Below are positions 48,941 to 57,200 of a stretch of 64,000 nt of DNA, piece by piece; the stretch's first letter is position 1; every line of letters starts with the position of its first letter. The DNA is taken from positions 310,001 to 374,000 of the forward strand of contig NZ_CAKLBP010000004.1 of assembly GCF_920984665.1 (NCBI RefSeq), written 5' to 3'. The notes below the pieces were generated by a model. It worked only from the letters and a program-made list of their open reading frames with translations, did no database searches and had not been told where the DNA came from. Source of the stretch: Pedobacter sp. Leaf170. Lineage in GTDB: Bacteria > Bacteroidota > Bacteroidia > Sphingobacteriales > Sphingobacteriaceae. The position numbers were made by a program, and so were the translations under genes.

Positions 48941-50587
48941 ATGGTAACAAGAATTTTAAAAATTCATCCGAATGATAATGTATTAGTGGCTTTGCAAAAT
49001 CTTGCAAAAGGAGAAACCATTATACATGATGGCCACGAATATGTTTTACAGGATGATATTCAGGCAAAGCATAAATTTTTTATGCAGGATATGAATGAAG
49101 GCGATCACATCATAATGTATGGCGTATTGGTTGGGAAGGCACAGCATTTTATTTTAAAAGGCGGCTTGATGGATACCGAGAACACTAAACATGCTTCCGA
49201 CCCTTATGAATTTAGACCATATCATTATGAGTGGCAAGCACCTGATGTTTCTAAATTCGAAGGCAGAACCTTTAATGGCTATATACGTAACGATGGCAGA
49301 GTTGGCACAGCAAATTACTGGCTGTTTATTCCAACCGTATTTTGCGAAAACCGTAACCTGGATGTGATAAGAGAAGCATTACATAACGAATTAGGTTACG
49401 CAGTTACCGATAAATATAAAACCTATACTCAACACCTTGTAGAAGCCTATAAAAATGGCGAGAATTTGAGTGAAACAGATAGTAATTCTATTGCACAGGC
49501 CAATCATGTTTCAAACCGAATTTTTAAAAACGTTGATGGAATTAAATTTCTAAATCATCAGGGCGGATGCGGCGGTACTCGCCAAGATGCGGCAGTTTTA
49601 AGCAAACTTTTAGCAGCTTATGCCGATCATCCAAATGTTGCCGGAGTAACCGTTTTAAGCTTAGGATGCCAAAATTTGCAGGTTCAGGATTTTGTTAACG
49701 ATTTAAAATTACGTAGCCCTAATTTCGATAAACCACTATTCATTTTTGAGCAGCAACAATCGCAAAGCGAAGAACAGCTGGTTAAAGAGGCCATTCGTAA
49801 AACCTTTATTGGCCTAACCGAAATCAATAAATTCGAGCGTCAGCCGGCACCTTTAAATAAATTGGTGTTAGGCGTAAAATGTGGTGGAAGCGATGGCTTT
49901 AGCGGCATCAGCGCAAATCCTGCAGTAGGTTACACCTCTGATTTACTGGTTGCACTTGGCGGTACAGTTTTATTGGCTGAATTCCCTGAATTATGCGGTG
50001 CAGAGCAGCAACTTATTGATAGAACAAAAGATGAAACTGCGGCTCGTAAGTTTATCCAGTTAATGACCAATTATAACCAGGCAGCTGAAAATGTTGGCTC
50101 AGGATTTTTTATGAATCCATCGCCAGGAAATATTAAAGATGGGCTTATTACAGACGCGATAAAAAGTACCGGAGCGGCAAAAAAAGGCGGTACATCGCCA
50201 GTTGAAGATGTTTTAGATTATACCGAACCGGCAACAAAACCTGGCTTAAACCTGGTTTGCACACCTGGAAACGATGTTGAAGCCACAACCGGTAAAGCGG
50301 CATCTGGTGCAACGTTGATTTTATTTACAACAGGTTTAGGTACACCAACTGGTAATCCGGTTTGCCCAACAATTAAAGTTTCTACTAATAATGCACTTAC
50401 TAAAAGAATGAGTGATATTATTGACATTAACTGCGGACCAGTTATAGAAGGTGAAAAAACCATTGAACAAATGGGCGAAGATATTTTAGAATATTGCATT
50501 AAAGCAGCCAGTGGTGAGGTAATTCCTAAAGCTGTTTTACTAAATCAAGATGATTTTATCCCTTGGAAAAGAGGCGTTAGCTTATAA
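48941..50587 (+). CDS. uxaA: Altronate dehydratase
   Basis: The 548-residue protein converts D-altronate to 2-keto-3-deoxygluconate (KDG). It has the two parts of UxaA: an N-terminal SAF-like domain (about 1-95, IHDGHEYVLQDDIQAKHKF) and the C-terminal catalytic domain with FLNHQGGCGGTRQDA, LGVKCGGSDGFSGISANPA and CTPGNDVEATTGKAASGA. The cysteines in these motifs are the expected metal or iron-sulfur ligands. It is 2 bp from uxaB. A perfect 16-bp palindrome overlaps its stop codon. Confidence 0.95.
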   Translation: MVTRILKIHPNDNVLVALQNLAKGETIIHDGHEYVLQDDIQAKHKFFMQDMNEGDHIIMYGVLVGKAQHFILKGGLMDTENTKHASDPYEFRPYHYEWQAPDVSKFEGRTFNGYIRNDGRVGTANYWLFIPTVFCENRNLDVIREALHNELGYAVTDKYKTYTQHLVEAYKNGENLSETDSNSIAQANHVSNRIFKNVDGIKFLNHQGGCGGTRQDAAVLSKLLAAYADHPNVAGVTVLSLGCQNLQVQDFVNDLKLRSPNFDKPLFIFEQQQSQSEEQLVKEAIRKTFIGLTEINKFERQPAPLNKLVLGVKCGGSDGFSGISANPAVGYTSDLLVALGGTVLLAEFPELCGAEQQLIDRTKDETAARKFIQLMTNYNQAAENVGSGFFMNPSPGNIKDGLITDAIKSTGAAKKGGTSPVEDVLDYTEPATKPGLNLVCTPGNDVEATTGKAASGATLILFTTGLGTPTGNPVCPTIKVSTNNALTKRMSDIIDINCGPVIEGEKTIEQMGEDILEYCIKAASGEVIPKAVLLNQDDFIPWKRGVSL

Positions 50588-50602
50588 TTCAGATATCTGA
50601 AT
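50587..50602. repeat. Perfect 16-bp palindrome at the uxaA/uxaC junction
   Basis: ATTCAGATATCTGAAT reads the same on both strands. It begins at the last base of the uxaA stop codon and lies 82 bp before the uxaC ATG at 50684. With no loop it is a poor terminator and a better fit to a dimeric DNA-binding site, but no regulator can be assigned. Confidence 0.5.
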
Positions 50603-50683
50603 AGACAAAATAAATAATTAATTTAAAAATAATAGATTTTAGCAATAAGCATGTGCATTGCAATATCTGAAACATATTTTAGC

Positions 50684-52084
50684 ATGAAACCTTTTTTAGA
50701 TGATAATTTTCTTTTAGAAACCAAAACCGCAGAAACGTTATTTCATGAGTATTCTAAGGCTTTGCCTATTATAGATTATCATAACCATTTGATTCCTGAA
50801 CAAATAGCCAATGATGTTCAGTTCGAAAACATAAGTCAGGTTTGGCTTGCCGGAGACCACTACAAATGGAGGGCTATGCGTGCAAATGGAGTTGATGAAA
50901 GATTTATCACCGGAAGTGCTTCTGATTTTGAGAAATTTGAGAAATGGGCCGAAACCGTTCCTTACACGCTAAGAAATCCATTATACCATTGGACTCACTT
51001 AGAGCTTCAGCGCTACTTCGGGATAAGTGAATTATTAACCGGTAAAACAGCTAGAAAAATTTTCGATGAATGCTCGGCGAAGCTACAAACTCCAGAATAT
51101 TCAGTGCGTGGTTTACTTGCTAAAATGAATGTTGAAGCCGTTTGTACAACGGATGATCCTTTGGATAGCTTAAACTTTCATCAACAACTCGCTAATGAAG
51201 GCGCTAAACTTAAAATGTTACCTGCATTTCGCCCAGATAAGGCAATGAATAGCGATGATGTTTCAGGCTTGAATGAATATATTGATAAGCTGGAAAAAGT
51301 TGTAGACAACAGTATTAGCACTTTCCAAAATTATATCGATGCTTTAAAAAGCCGCCATGATTATTTTAGCGAGAATGGCTGTTCAGTTTCCGACCATGGT
51401 TTAGAGCAGATATATGCAGAAGATTACACGGAAGCAGAAATTTCTTCAATATTTGACAAAATCAGAAATAAGCAAAACATTTCTTATGAGGAAAATCTAA
51501 AATTCAAATCAGCTATGCTGGTTTACTTTGCAGAATGGGACCATGAAAAAGGTTGGGTTCAACAATATCATTTAGGCGCTTTAAGAAATAATAATGCCCG
51601 AATGTTAAGCAAACTCGGGCCAGATACAGGCTGGGATTCTATTGGTGATTTTAGTCAGGCGAGAATGCTTTCTAAGTTTTTAAATAGATTAGATACACAG
51701 GATAAATTGGCTAAAACCATTATCTATAATTTAAACCCTGCAGATAATGAACTGATTGCTACCATGATTGGAAATTTCAATGATGGTTCTGTAGCAGGAA
51801 AAGTTCAGTTTGGTTCTGCATGGTGGTTTTTAGATCAGAAAGATGGTATGATTAAACAACTTAATGCGCTATCAAACATGGGCCTTTTAAGCCGCTTGGT
51901 GGGCATGTTAACAGATTCTAGGAGTTTCCTTTCTTTTCCACGCCACGAGTATTTTAGAAGAATTGTATGTAACCTTTTTGGAACAGATGTAGAGAACGGA
52001 GAGTTACCGAACGACATTGAGTGGATTGGCAAGATAGTTAAGGATATTTCGTATTTTAACGCGAAAAATTATTTTAAATTTTAA
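50684..52084 (+). CDS. uxaC: Glucuronate/galacturonate isomerase
   Basis: The protein is 466 residues from the ATG at 50684 (MKPFLDDNFLLETKTAETLF); an upstream in-frame start at 50651 adds 11 residues not seen in the family. The amidohydrolase-like barrel shows LPIIDYHNHLIPEQIANDV (metal-binding His-x-His), TTDDPLDSLNFHQQ and LPAFRPDKAM, and LTDSRSFLSFPRHEYFRRI at the end. It interconverts galacturonate and tagaturonate, the first intracellular step. Together with uxaB and uxaA it gives the complete isomerase branch to KDG. Confidence 0.95.
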   Translation: MKPFLDDNFLLETKTAETLFHEYSKALPIIDYHNHLIPEQIANDVQFENISQVWLAGDHYKWRAMRANGVDERFITGSASDFEKFEKWAETVPYTLRNPLYHWTHLELQRYFGISELLTGKTARKIFDECSAKLQTPEYSVRGLLAKMNVEAVCTTDDPLDSLNFHQQLANEGAKLKMLPAFRPDKAMNSDDVSGLNEYIDKLEKVVDNSISTFQNYIDALKSRHDYFSENGCSVSDHGLEQIYAEDYTEAEISSIFDKIRNKQNISYEENLKFKSAMLVYFAEWDHEKGWVQQYHLGALRNNNARMLSKLGPDTGWDSIGDFSQARMLSKFLNRLDTQDKLAKTIIYNLNPADNELIATMIGNFNDGSVAGKVQFGSAWWFLDQKDGMIKQLNALSNMGLLSRLVGMLTDSRSFLSFPRHEYFRRIVCNLFGTDVENGELPNDIEWIGKIVKDISYFNAKNYFKF

Positions 52085-52121
52085 CCAAAACGAAGCTTTT
52101 ATCAGGAAAATCCTTAGAATC

Positions 52122-52140
52122 AAATCGTTTCAATCGTTTT
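52122..52140. promoter_or_regulatory. Tandem ATCGTTT sites before kdgK
   Basis: AAATCGTTTCAATCGTTTT contains ATCGTTT twice, ten bases apart. CAATCGTT is shared with the candidate operators at 41478 and (minus strand) 42666. It lies about 60 bp before kdgK, in the only sizeable gap (113 bp) between uxaC and kdgK. Confidence 0.35.
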
Positions 52141-52197
52141 CCTAAAATTTATATTTCAGCTATCAAAATAGCGTAAACACGCCGATTAATCAAAAAA

Positions 52198-53265
52198 ATG
52201 AGCAACCCGATATCATCTTCATTAAGAAAAGGAGAAAAAGTTTTAAGCTTTGGCGAATTGCTTTTACGCATCTGCCCTGATATGGATGGACAATGGCTTA
52301 AAGAAAATAAGCTCCCTTTTTACATTGGCGGTGCAGAGCTAAATGTTGCTACTGCCCTAGCTTTATGGAATGTTCCATCTGCTTATTTATCGGCTGTGCC
52401 TAAAAATTCGGTTACTGATGAGATTATTGATTATTTAAACCATAAAAATATTGATACCAAACCCATGGTTTACCATGGAGATAGGTTGGGTTTATATTAT
52501 CTACCAAAGGGAAAAGACTTGAAAAATGCAGGCGTAATTTATGATAGGGCAAATTCTGCTTATGCAACTTTAATGCCCGGACAGATAAATTGGGATGAAG
52601 TTTTTGATGGTGTAACCTGGTTTCATTTCAGTGCAATTTGTCCGGCAATAGATCAAAATATTGCCGATGTTTGCCTTGAAGCCTTAAAAGCTGCTCAATC
52701 AAAAAACATTACCATTTCTCTTGATTTGAACTACCGTTCTAAACTTTGGAAATATGGTAAAGAACCTATTGAAATTTTACCAGAACTTGCCAAATATTGC
52801 ACCTTGATTATGGGTAACGTTTGGGCTGCAAACAAAATGTTGGGCACTAACCTGCATGATGATTTAAAACCATCCGAAGGTTATGCAAAAGAAACGCTAC
52901 TACAACAGGCAATTGAAACTTCTAAAGAGATAATAAAAGATTTTCCGGCATGTAAAGCGGTTGCAAATACTTTCCGTTTTGATAATGGAAAAGGAATTAG
53001 ATATTATACCGCAATTTATACTGAAAATGAATTAACAGTTTCGGCAGAATACGTTTCTGAAGAAATTTTAGATAAAGTTGGTAGCGGAGATTGTTTTATG
53101 GGCGGCTTGATTTATGGTTTTTACAACAACCGCAGTGTACAAGAAACATTAGATTTTGCAACGGCTGCTGCCTACGATAAATTATACATTCCGAGCGATG
53201 CAACAACCAGCACCGTAATCGACATAGAAAAAAGAATTATACGAAATGATAAGCAACAAGCATAA
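52198..53265 (+). CDS. kdgK: 2-Dehydro-3-deoxygluconokinase
   Basis: The 355-residue PfkB-family kinase phosphorylates KDG to KDPG. N-terminal motifs are KVLSFGELLLRICPDMDG and FYIGGAELNVATALALW; the ATP and catalytic-base motif is LDKVGSGDCFMGGLIYGFY, with the Asp in GSGD replacing the more usual GAGD pattern only at the second Gly/Ala. Context between uxaC and the KDPG aldolase fixes the substrate. It overlaps kdgA by 20 bp, so the pair is translationally coupled. Confidence 0.93.
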   Translation: MSNPISSSLRKGEKVLSFGELLLRICPDMDGQWLKENKLPFYIGGAELNVATALALWNVPSAYLSAVPKNSVTDEIIDYLNHKNIDTKPMVYHGDRLGLYYLPKGKDLKNAGVIYDRANSAYATLMPGQINWDEVFDGVTWFHFSAICPAIDQNIADVCLEALKAAQSKNITISLDLNYRSKLWKYGKEPIEILPELAKYCTLIMGNVWAANKMLGTNLHDDLKPSEGYAKETLLQQAIETSKEIIKDFPACKAVANTFRFDNGKGIRYYTAIYTENELTVSAEYVSEEILDKVGSGDCFMGGLIYGFYNNRSVQETLDFATAAAYDKLYIPSDATTSTVIDIEKRIIRNDKQQA

Positions 53266-53908
53266 AATTTTAGATGCCATTTTAGAGCAAGGCATGTTAC
53301 CACTTTTTTATCAGGATAGTGAAGCTGGAAGCGTAGAAATTTTGCGCACACTTTACAAAGCTGGTGTTCGTGTTTTTGAATATACAAATCGTGGTAAATC
53401 GGCTTTGCCAAATTTTAAAAAGCTAAAAGAAATTCGCGATGCGGAAATGCCAGATTTATATTTGGGTATCGGAACCATAAAAACGCCGGCAGATGCAAAT
53501 GCATTTATCGAAGCCGGAACAGATTTTATTGTTGCGCCAATTGTTAATCCTGCAGTTGCAGAAATTGCAAATAAAATTGGTATGCTTTGGATTCCAGGCT
53601 GTATGACGCCAACCGAAATCAGCATTGCACAGGAACATAAAGCCATGTTAATTAAAATTTTCCCGGCTAACATTCTAGGTCCGGAATTTATTTCATCGAT
53701 AAAAGATTTATTTGCCGGACAACTTTTTATGCCAACAGGTGGTGTAGAAATTAATTTAGAAAACCTTAAAACATGGTTTAAATCTGGTGTTTGCGCTGTT
53801 GGAATGGGCAGCAAATTAATTAGTAAAGAGGTGATGAGTAAAGGTCTTTACGATGATTTATTCGAAAACACAAAATTAGCGCTTGATTTGATTAAAGAAA
53901 GCAAATAA
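53246..53908 (+). CDS. kdgA: KDPG/KHG aldolase
   Basis: The 220-residue class I aldolase splits 2-keto-3-deoxy-6-phosphogluconate into pyruvate and glyceraldehyde-3-phosphate. GVRVFEYTNRGK contains the conserved Glu and Arg, LGIGTIKTPADANAFIEAG and FIVAPIVNP follow, and the Schiff-base Lys is in MLIKIFPANILGPEFI. GGVEINLENLKTWFKSG binds phosphate. The ATG at 53246 lies inside the end of kdgK. The protein is cytoplasmic and ends the pathway begun by uxaC. Confidence 0.95.
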   Translation: MISNKHKILDAILEQGMLPLFYQDSEAGSVEILRTLYKAGVRVFEYTNRGKSALPNFKKLKEIRDAEMPDLYLGIGTIKTPADANAFIEAGTDFIVAPIVNPAVAEIANKIGMLWIPGCMTPTEISIAQEHKAMLIKIFPANILGPEFISSIKDLFAGQLFMPTGGVEINLENLKTWFKSGVCAVGMGSKLISKEVMSKGLYDDLFENTKLALDLIKESK

Positions 53909-53928
53909 ATAACACAAACCTAACCAAA

Positions 53929-55374
53929 ATGAACCAATCAGTTAAAGGAAATTACAGATGGACGATTTGTGCGCTATTGTTTGTAGCAACAACCATTAAT
54001 TATTTAGATAGACAAGTTCTTTCGCTTACCTGGAAAGATTATTTCGTTCCTGAATTTCACTGGACAGATAGCGATTACGGCACAATTACCGCACTTTTCT
54101 CTCTCTTTTATGCAATTTCGATGTTAATAGCAGGCCGTTTTGTAGATTGGATGGACACCAAAAAGGGGTTCTTGTGGGCAATCGGCATTTGGTCTGTAGG
54201 TGCTTGTATTCATGCTTTCTGCGGTATTGCAACTTCTGGTTTAATTACCGGCGATTGGGCTTTAAGTTTCTCAGGCGCTAAAGAATCCCTTTCAACCGTT
54301 GGCAATACAAGTTTAATTTTATCTACAAGTTTATCATTATTTATTTTCGCACGTTTTGTACTTGCATTGGGCGAAGCAGGTAATTTCCCTGCGGCAATAA
54401 AAGCCACAGCCGAATATTTCCCTAAAAAAGACAGGGCTTTTTCTACAAGTATATTTAATGCTGGGGCAACTGTTGGTGCATTAGCGGCACCAGTTACCAT
54501 TCCATACATAGCAGAAGCTTATGGTTGGGAAATGTCTTTCCTAATTATCGGTGCATTAGGTTTTATCTGGATGTTTTTTTGGATTCTACTTTACGGCAAA
54601 CCTGAAACGCATCCACGTGTAAGTAAAGAGGAGTTAGCCTACATACAGCAAGATATCGTGGTAACCGAACAACTTTCTGAAACGGTTACAGCGGCATCAC
54701 CAGTAAAAAAATTATCATTTACCGATTGCCTTAAATTTAAACAAACCTGGGCTTTTGCTTTTGGTAAATTTATGACAGATGGAGTTTGGTGGTTTTATCT
54801 GTTCTGGTCGCCAGCTTACTTAAAAGATATTTATAAAATGAATGGTACCGAAAGTGCATTTCCGTTATTCATTTTGTATGTTATTACCTTGTTATCTATT
54901 GTTGGTGGTTGGTTACCATCGTATTTTGTAAGCAAGAAAAATATGAATCCTTATGATGGAAGAATGAAAGCCATGCTAATTTTTGCATTTTTCCCTTTAC
55001 TTGCTTTGCTTGCGCAGCCATTAGGTGGCTATACTTTTTGGTTACCGGTTATAATAATTGGTATTGCCGGTGCGGCACATCAGGCTTGGTCTGCAAATAT
55101 TTTTTCAACCGTAGGTGATATGTTCCCTAAACAAGCCATTGCAACAGTAACCGGAATTGGTGGTATGGCCGGAGGTTTAGGCTCGTTTTTTATAAACAAA
55201 GGCTCTGGAGTACTGTTTACTTTTGCGGGCGATACTCAAATGACTTTTATGGGTTTTCAAGGCAAAGAAGCTGGCTATTTCATTGTATTTTCTTTTTGCG
55301 CCATTGCCTACCTTATTGGCTGGATAGTAATGAAAACCTTGGTACCAACTTATAAAATTGTCGAAGTAAAATAA
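53929..55374 (+). CDS. exuT: MFS hexuronate transporter (ExuT-like)
   Basis: The 481-residue protein has about 12 membrane helices. WTICALLFVATTINYLDRQV at the start is the typical motif of the anion:cation symporter (ACS) branch, and FVDWMDTKKGFLWAIGIW contains the MFS loop 2-3 signature. RFVLALGEAGNFPAAIKATA is a further ACS hallmark. It would carry galacturonate across the inner membrane with protons. The location between kdgA and gapN and the rest of the pathway support galacturonate, although gluconate-type substrates occur in the same branch. Confidence 0.92.
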   Translation: MNQSVKGNYRWTICALLFVATTINYLDRQVLSLTWKDYFVPEFHWTDSDYGTITALFSLFYAISMLIAGRFVDWMDTKKGFLWAIGIWSVGACIHAFCGIATSGLITGDWALSFSGAKESLSTVGNTSLILSTSLSLFIFARFVLALGEAGNFPAAIKATAEYFPKKDRAFSTSIFNAGATVGALAAPVTIPYIAEAYGWEMSFLIIGALGFIWMFFWILLYGKPETHPRVSKEELAYIQQDIVVTEQLSETVTAASPVKKLSFTDCLKFKQTWAFAFGKFMTDGVWWFYLFWSPAYLKDIYKMNGTESAFPLFILYVITLLSIVGGWLPSYFVSKKNMNPYDGRMKAMLIFAFFPLLALLAQPLGGYTFWLPVIIIGIAGAAHQAWSANIFSTVGDMFPKQAIATVTGIGGMAGGLGSFFINKGSGVLFTFAGDTQMTFMGFQGKEAGYFIVFSFCAIAYLIGWIVMKTLVPTYKIVEVK

Positions 55375-55491
55375 ATTCATTTTCCATGCGCCTTTAAAAA
55401 AGGCACATAGAAAAACATATAAAAGCACTAAACAACAAATCTATACTTAAACTATAGATTTACCGAATTATAAACCTAACAATAAACCAAC

Positions 55492-57117
55492 TTGAGCACA
55501 AACTTAAACCTCGAAAGCATTTTCGTTGATGAAAGCCAGATTCCGGAAGAATTTAGGCTTCACGAAGAAATAGAGCAGAAAGAGTTTCTCTCTAATGGAG
55601 AAATGAAAACCTGGAATGGTCCATTCAATGATGTTTTTTCGCCGGTGTGTGTAAAAACGCCCGAAGGCTTAAAACGTAAACGGATTGGCAGCTTTCCGGT
55701 TTGCACTGAAAAAGAATCAACAGAAGCACTTGATGCCGCAGTTGCTGCTTATGATAATGGCCGCGGACAATGGCCAACCATGAGCGTTGCGGATAGAATT
55801 AGTTGTGTAGAAAACTTTACACATAAAATGATTGAGCAAAAGCAAATTGTTGCGAAGTTAATTATGTGGGAAATCGGTAAATCTTATGCAGATTCTATCA
55901 AGGAATTTGACCGTACCGTTGAGTATATTTATGCAACTATTGATGCCTTAAAAGATATCGACCGTCAATCCTCTCGTTTTGAACAAGAACAAGGTATTAT
56001 TGCTCAGGTTCGTCGTTCGCCATTGGGCGTTGTATTGTGTATGGGGCCGTTTAATTATCCATTGAATGAAACTTTCACTACCTTAATTCCGGCTTTGATA
56101 ATGGGCAATACGCTACTTTTTAAACCACCTAAGCATGGTACATTATTGCATTATCCATTATTAGAGGCTTTTCGTTCGAGTTTTCCAAAAGGTGTTGTAA
56201 ATACCATTTATGGAAGAGGAAATACGATTGTGCCTGGATTAATGAAATCTGGTAAGGTAAATGTATTAACCTTAATTGGTTCGAGTAAGGTTGCGAATGA
56301 GTTGAAAAAACTGCATCCAAAAGTGAATCGCTTAAGAGCAATTTTAGGACTTGACGCAAAAAATGCTGCAATTATCACTAAAGATGCAGATTTGGATTTA
56401 GCCGTTTCTGAAACTGTTTTAGGTTCATTATCATTTAACGGACAGCGTTGTACGGCGATTAAAATTGTGTACGTACACCGCAGCCTTGCACAAGAATTTT
56501 TAAAGCGTTTATCAGCAGAAGTAGAAAAATTAAAATTTGGAATGCCTTGGGAAAAAGGAGTTGCATTAACACCGCTTCCTGAGTTGAACAAGCCAGAATA
56601 TTTAAAAGATTGCATTGATGATGCAGTATCTCATGGCGCAAAAGTGGTTAACAAAAACGGCGGACAAACCTTGGAGACTTTTGTGTATCCGGCAATTGTA
56701 TATCCGGTTAACAGCAACATGAAATTGTATCGTGAAGAACAATTTGGCCCGGTAATTCCGGTTGTTCCATTTGATGATTTGGAAGAACCAATCGAGTATT
56801 TAATTGGCTCACCACATGGTCAACAAGTTAGTATTTTTAGTAATAACGCGGCTGTAATCTCTTCACTTATCGATCCATTGGTAAATCAGGTAAGCAGGGT
56901 TAACGTAAATTGCCAGTGCCAACGTGGTCCGGATGTTTTTCCATTTACCGGAAGAAAAGACAGTGCCGAAGGAACGCTTTCAGTTGTTGATGCTTTACGC
57001 TCGTTTTCAATTCGTTCGTTAGTTGCAACCAAATTAACAGATAATAATAAGAAACTGTTAAACGAAATTGTAAGCGGAGATGATTCTAACTTCTTAAGTA
57101 CGAAGTATATTTTTTAA
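55492..57117 (+). CDS. gapN: Non-phosphorylating, NADP-dependent glyceraldehyde-3-phosphate dehydrogenase-like ALDH
   Basis: The 541-residue aldehyde dehydrogenase starts at a TTG (55492). The catalytic Cys is in SFNGQRCTAIK and the fold motifs VVLCMGPFNYPLNETFTTLI and LIGSSKVANELKK are clear. Where most ALDHs have the general-base Glu in ELGGKN, this protein has LGLDAKN, a substitution I associate with one GapN-like branch. Such enzymes oxidise glyceraldehyde-3-phosphate directly to 3-phosphoglycerate with NADP. The position after kdgA and exuT matches that substrate, since KDPG cleavage releases glyceraldehyde-3-phosphate. Other aldehydes, such as those from uronate side reactions, are possible. 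Confidence 0.8.
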   Translation: MSTNLNLESIFVDESQIPEEFRLHEEIEQKEFLSNGEMKTWNGPFNDVFSPVCVKTPEGLKRKRIGSFPVCTEKESTEALDAAVAAYDNGRGQWPTMSVADRISCVENFTHKMIEQKQIVAKLIMWEIGKSYADSIKEFDRTVEYIYATIDALKDIDRQSSRFEQEQGIIAQVRRSPLGVVLCMGPFNYPLNETFTTLIPALIMGNTLLFKPPKHGTLLHYPLLEAFRSSFPKGVVNTIYGRGNTIVPGLMKSGKVNVLTLIGSSKVANELKKLHPKVNRLRAILGLDAKNAAIITKDADLDLAVSETVLGSLSFNGQRCTAIKIVYVHRSLAQEFLKRLSAEVEKLKFGMPWEKGVALTPLPELNKPEYLKDCIDDAVSHGAKVVNKNGGQTLETFVYPAIVYPVNSNMKLYREEQFGPVIPVVPFDDLEEPIEYLIGSPHGQQVSIFSNNAAVISSLIDPLVNQVSRVNVNCQCQRGPDVFPFTGRKDSAEGTLSVVDALRSFSIRSLVATKLTDNNKKLLNEIVSGDDSNFLSTKYIF

Positions 57118-57130
57118 AGTAAATAGTCGA

Positions 57131-57200
57131 ATCGTCATTGCGAGGCACGAAGCAATCTATTAGTAAAGATTGCTTCGTGCCTCGCAATGACGATTTTTTA
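57131..57200 (+). terminator. Perfect 28-bp hairpin made of two repeat units, acting as a terminator
   Basis: The arm at 57131-57158 is the exact reverse complement of 57167-57194, with the 8-base loop ATTAGTAA and six T immediately after. Each arm is a repeat unit with ATTGC/GCAAT as its own inner stem around GAGGCACGAA. It lies 13 bp after the gapN stop and 4 bp before the end of the convergent CE12 gene, so it can end both transcripts. Confidence 0.85.

Noticed and set aside
53353..53814. 153-residue antisense ORF inside kdgA
   Set aside because: It lies fully within a clear KDPG aldolase and shows no independent motif.
55380..55410. Terminator between exuT and gapN
   Set aside because: The stem around GCGCCTTT/AAAGGCAC has a mismatch and no T run, so it does not clearly separate the two genes.
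56208..56615. 135-residue antisense ORF inside gapN
   Set aside because: Shadow of ALDH codons; the catalytic Cys region is on the plus strand.
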